From NCBI GenBank assembly GCA_905480595.1, contig CAJQQY010000035.1, positions 1 to 37,408 of the forward strand: DNA of 37,408 nucleotides. The letters run 5' to 3'. A model generated the notes under the pieces. That model had not been told where the DNA came from. It did no database searches and saw only the letters and a list, made by a program, of their open reading frames with translations. Shown in pieces: positions 34,438-37,408 of this stretch. A program made the translations under genes and the position numbers. This DNA is from an uncultured Saprospiraceae bacterium (GTDB lineage: Bacteria > Bacteroidota > Bacteroidia > Chitinophagales > Saprospiraceae). Position 1 is the first letter of the stretch; the number at the start of each line of letters is the position of its first letter.

Positions 34438-35057
34438 TTCTTCATGTAATTCAATTTTCGAATCACAATGTTGTTTTTCTTTCTTAACGGAATATCTATT
34501 TAGTCTGATCAGGATCCTAAGAAATCATCCCCGTCAAGACACAACAAGTTTTGTCTTTCCTTATTAACTGATATCAAGATCAAATCAAGTTGCATGCTAC
34601 GATTCATCCTCAAAAAATGAGATTTCAACGAAAAAAAATTCTATTCCTCCCTTTTTTCATCAATCTTGCAATCGAAAATGATAGCCACTTACTAATGGGT
34701 AAACTCTTTTGTCATAAATGAACAAAGACATAAATATACTGCGTAATTTTTTTTTAAATACGACATATATGGATATACTCAAAAGGTGATAAGTAGCAAT
34801 AAAATACTTAACGATTGGAGTAGAGGAAAGACCGTAAGAAAAAATAGAAGGAAGGTTTCTTGAAATATATTCAGTTTTCTGCGAAATGTGTTAGTCTTAG
34901 TAATTCAAAAAAATGAGATTTGTATTACAATAGTATTCACAATGCCCAACCGAATGTGAGTAGGTTTCGTCTTTCATCATAATCTAATGATAAATAAAAT
35001 TGAATACTTCAAGAAGGAAGGTTTAACAAAGTCAGCATATTAGTTAACACACTTGCT
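34438..35057. other. 620-bp stretch without a recognisable gene
   Basis: I found no ORF with coding character on either strand. A weak stem AAGACA...TTGTCTT at 34536-34557 could end the P450 transcript. The phrase TCAAAAAATGAGATTT occurs twice (near 34610 and 34906), and so does AGAAGGAAGGTTT (near 34847 and 35012). These small repeats suggest either decayed sequence or an untranslated RNA or leader, but nothing decisive. Confidence 0.6.
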
Positions 35058-35642
35058 ATGAAAAAAATATACCTCTTACTTTTTTTATTTTTTATAACAT
35101 CGGATGTCGAAGCCCAACCTCGACGTTCTATTTTTTTGAATACGGGTTATTCTTTTAATAATTCTCTTCAAATTAATAATGGAAAAGTAAAAAACTCTAG
35201 AGGTTATGTCATCACCTTTGGTGGGGCATTGAGATTATTCTCATTTAAGAAAAATTACGTATCGCTTGGAATCGCTGGCAAAACTATTTTTTCTTCGGGT
35301 AGTAGAAACGGTGAAAAATTTAATGCTTCTACGGTACGATTTGTATTTCCATTAAGAATAACCTTACCTCTAACAGAACAATGGAGAGTCTCTACAGGTT
35401 TTAATTTTCAAAATAACTTAGATTTCCTTGATCCTGATTTTAGATTAGGGTATAGGTATTTATGGAGAGTTGACTATTCGGCAGGGATGAAATATTTATT
35501 AACCAATCAATGGTCTCTGACTGCAAATGCAGATTTTAATATACGAAATATGTCAGATGCATTTTTTTTAAACGACCCAAAATTTTCAGTTTTAATTGGT
35601 ATAGAAAAGCGATTTCATAAAAGAAGAAAAACAAAAAAATAA
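35058..35642 (+). CDS. Small outer membrane beta-barrel-like protein
   Basis: This is a 194-residue protein with a signal peptide ending DVEAQ. The mature region is a series of alternating-pattern strands (for example GYVITFGGALRLFSF, NYVSLGIAGKTIFSSG, RVSTGFNFQNNLDF), consistent with an 8-stranded outer membrane barrel. The C-terminal stretch SVLIGIEKRF is a plausible last strand but is followed by a basic tail, HKRRKTKK. The CotH gene begins three bases after its stop, so the two are translationally linked. Function unknown. Confidence 0.7.
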   Translation: MKKIYLLLFLFFITSDVEAQPRRSIFLNTGYSFNNSLQINNGKVKNSRGYVITFGGALRLFSFKKNYVSLGIAGKTIFSSGSRNGEKFNASTVRFVFPLRITLPLTEQWRVSTGFNFQNNLDFLDPDFRLGYRYLWRVDYSAGMKYLLTNQWSLTANADFNIRNMSDAFFLNDPKFSVLIGIEKRFHKRRKTKK

Positions 35643-35645
35643 GCT

Positions 35646-36836
35646 ATGAAGAATTTACTATTTTTTTTAATGTTGACATTAATTTTTAGTTGTACCAAGT
35701 TCAACGAGGATTTTGAATTATTAGATATTTCGGAAGTAGATACGGAGTTACCTGTGGTCAATATCGAGGTAGATCGCGATGAATTTAACAAAATGAACGA
35801 AGCGTATGAAGAAGAAATTGAAATTGAAGGGCGATTTAATATGTTTCGAAATGGTGTTTTAGTAATAGAAAATGAGGAGGTTGAATTGGAAGTTAAAGGT
35901 GGTTTTTCTACTAGATTTCCATTGAAAACTTTAGGTGTTAAGTTTGAAGATAAGTATGATAATAGCGATCGCTCACTAATTAATCCAAGTAAAATTCTCC
36001 CTCATCATAATATAGATAAAATTAAAGCTATTCGATTGAGAAACTCTGGGAATGATTTCGTGAAAACGATGATGAAAGATTTGAGTCTGACTCAATTGGC
36101 CATTAATGCTGATTTAAATTTGGATCTTACTTACGGAGAGCCAGTCCTTGTTTATATTAACAATGATTTTCATGGGGTATTGAATTTAAGAACAGAAGCT
36201 AATTCTCATGGGATGGCAGGACTTCATGGTGTTAAAAAAAGTGCGGTTACTTTAGCTAAAATTACGACTCATGAACTCATCAAGAAGGACGGTGATTTTG
36301 ATCGAATTGATGCGTTCGTTCAAGCAATAGAAGAAGGGAATCTAAACTACTTAAAAGATGAACTTGATATCGAAAATTTTATCGACTACATGATATATCA
36401 ATCCTACATAGCAAACGTAGATTGGCCACATAATAATGCTCAGTTTTACGCGATTGATCAGGGGAAATTTAGGTTTGTATTATTTGATTTAGATGGAGCA
36501 TTGAGACTTAGAGTAAATAAAGAACCACTCAATATTATTGAAGATAAACGGTTTCCAAATATACTTACCGATTTGTTTTTTATTTTTTACAAAGAGGAGA
36601 GTTTCCAACAAGCTTTTTGGAATAGGTATCGCTCATTGTTAAACAACGGAATTATTTCATATGATAATTTTAAACCAATAGTTGATGAAAATATGAATAA
36701 AATATATTCAGAAATTCAAATCCAAATTAATAAATACCAAGCTCCTGGTACGATGATCGAATGGAATATTGAAATAGATAAATTGCTCAACTTATTTCAA
36801 GAACGCGAACAAGTTGTTTCTGATTTAGTGAAATAA
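35646..36836 (+). CDS. CotH-family kinase-like lipoprotein
   Basis: This is a 396-residue lipoprotein with lipobox FSC (Cys16). From about residue 30 it matches CotH proteins, which have an atypical protein-kinase fold. Seen motifs are KGGFSTRFPLKTLGVKF, IRLRNSGNDFVKTMMKD, the EPVLVYINNDFHGVLNL strand pair, NVDWPHNNAQFY and FRFVLFDLDGALRL, where the DLDG region would hold the metal-binding Asp. In spore formers CotH phosphorylates coat proteins; Bacteroidota homologues are exported and their substrates are unknown. Here the partner could be the barrel protein encoded three bases upstream. It ends four bases before the stop codon of the convergent transporter gene. Confidence 0.85.
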   Translation: MKNLLFFLMLTLIFSCTKFNEDFELLDISEVDTELPVVNIEVDRDEFNKMNEAYEEEIEIEGRFNMFRNGVLVIENEEVELEVKGGFSTRFPLKTLGVKFEDKYDNSDRSLINPSKILPHHNIDKIKAIRLRNSGNDFVKTMMKDLSLTQLAINADLNLDLTYGEPVLVYINNDFHGVLNLRTEANSHGMAGLHGVKKSAVTLAKITTHELIKKDGDFDRIDAFVQAIEEGNLNYLKDELDIENFIDYMIYQSYIANVDWPHNNAQFYAIDQGKFRFVLFDLDGALRLRVNKEPLNIIEDKRFPNILTDLFFIFYKEESFQQAFWNRYRSLLNNGIISYDNFKPIVDENMNKIYSEIQIQINKYQAPGTMIEWNIEIDKLLNLFQEREQVVSDLVK

Positions 36837-36840
36837 TAAT

Positions 36841-37408
36841 TTAATTCTTTGTTGGTTTGATGTGGAGAAATGAAAGTAATAATAGAAAACTCGAAATGAC
36901 AATAAATGAAACGCCCATTCCAAAGTAATCTACTAAAACACCTAAAGCGACTGCGATAAGTGATGTCAGAATAGTTTGGTAAAAAGATTGACCTGAAAGA
37001 ACTGATGTCAAAATTTCATTGGGAACGTTATCTGCAATTTCACCTGTAAGTAGAGGTTTCCGAATGTTTTCTAAAATATAAATAAAAATAAAAGCAATTA
37101 AGGATAAAATCCAAAGTTCATAATTATATAAAACTCCACAAATCATCCCTGCACAAAGACCCAAAAGTAAAGTCAGTTTTGAAATATTTTTGAAAGGTAA
37201 TTGAGCAACTTTAAATGAATTTTTAGACGCATAAGAAGTCAAAAGAAAAATAATAAAGTAAATGATTCCAATGACTAAACCACTTTTTCTTTTTTCATCC
37301 AAATCCATCATTAAAGGAATAATCAAAATTACATTCAACATCAAAGGTTGAATGTAATCTTTGATAGCTTTTAAATAAGAAGAATGAAGCGCGGTAGAAT
37401 TAATAATT
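36841..37408 (-). CDS. MFS transporter, C-terminal part (5' partial)
   Basis: This minus-strand frame runs past the right edge of the window; the coding frame is open to 37408, so only the last 189 residues are seen. There are about five hydrophobic segments, with ENIRKPLLTGEIADNVP and LTSVLSGQSFYQTILT between them, a motif order seen in the C-terminal half of drug-type MFS permeases. The apparent start at 37344 (TTG) is internal. The substrate is unknown. The gene is convergent with the CotH gene with a four-base gap, so the two transcripts may overlap. Confidence 0.8.
   Translation of the reverse strand, partial: IINSTALHSSYLKAIKDYIQPLMLNVILIIPLMMDLDEKRKSGLVIGIIYFIIFLLTSYASKNSFKVAQLPFKNISKLTLLLGLCAGMICGVLYNYELWILSLIAFIFIYILENIRKPLLTGEIADNVPNEILTSVLSGQSFYQTILTSLIAVALGVLVDYFGMGVSFIVISSFLLLLSFLHIKPTKN

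Noticed and set aside
34617-34721. 34-codon ORF beginning MRFQRKKILFLP in the gap after the P450
   Set aside because: It is short, with no initiation signal or family resemblance, and another copy of its start region stops after six codons.
37342-37344. TTG at 37344 as start of the transporter gene
   Set aside because: The frame continues upstream to the window edge with a hydrophobic, transporter-like sequence; the gene is cut by the edge.

Overview
The window is an AT-rich chromosomal segment from a member of the Bacteroidota. The evidence is a SusD-family protein, four proteins with type IX secretion (T9SS) C-terminal sorting domains, lipoproteins with Bacteroidota-style lipoboxes, and matches to the TAnnTTTG promoter consensus in place of clear Shine-Dalgarno sites. 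The mevalonate-pathway genes (class II HMG-CoA reductase, type 2 IPP isomerase) fit marine or environmental lineages such as Flavobacteriia or Saprospiria better than gut Bacteroidales. I cannot fix the genus.

Region 1 (2-12716, + strand) is most of a polysaccharide utilisation locus. Its order is a SusD-like protein cut by the left edge, a PKD lipoprotein, a three-repeat secreted binding protein, a GH16 endoglucanase with CBM6 and FnIII modules, a GH5 glucanase with CBM6 modules, a periplasmic GH3 beta-glucosidase and a GH30 lipoprotein. This set matches a laminarin-type beta-1,3-glucan with beta-1,6 branches: GH16 and GH5 would cut the chain outside the cell, GH30 would remove 1,6 linkages and GH3 would release glucose. 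The SusC partner presumably lies left of the window. Hairpins at 1463-1495 and 3820-3858 split the locus into expression units.

Region 2 (12817-17065, - strand) carries a secreted SGNH hydrolase with PKD and T9SS domains, a lipoprotein Gfo/Idh/MocA oxidoreductase and two tandem DUF1080 (PF06439) lipoproteins. The last three look like a 3-keto-glycoside processing cassette that may work on sugars freed by the neighbouring locus.

Region 3 (17066-21910) has a long-chain acyl-CoA synthetase and a TonB-dependent receptor whose promoter contains a near-perfect operator-like palindrome.

Region 4 (21956-28461, - strand) holds an Nfu iron-sulfur protein, a long inverted repeat, an FNR-like reductase, a GHMP kinase, HMG-CoA reductase, type 2 IPP isomerase, a decayed gene on the opposite strand, and a conserved-looking protein with an N-terminal four-cysteine cluster.

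Region 5 (28706-32340, + strand) is core translation and nucleotide machinery: rplM-rpsI, rpsB-tsf and pyrH, with a well-matched promoter and strong terminators.

Region 6 (32342-37408) contains a secreted Trp-repeat protein, a cytochrome P450, a 620-base stretch without a recognisable gene, a two-gene unit (small outer-membrane-barrel-like protein plus CotH-family lipoprotein) and the C-terminal part of an MFS transporter cut by the right edge. I saw no CRISPR array, rRNA, tRNA, insertion sequence or phage gene.
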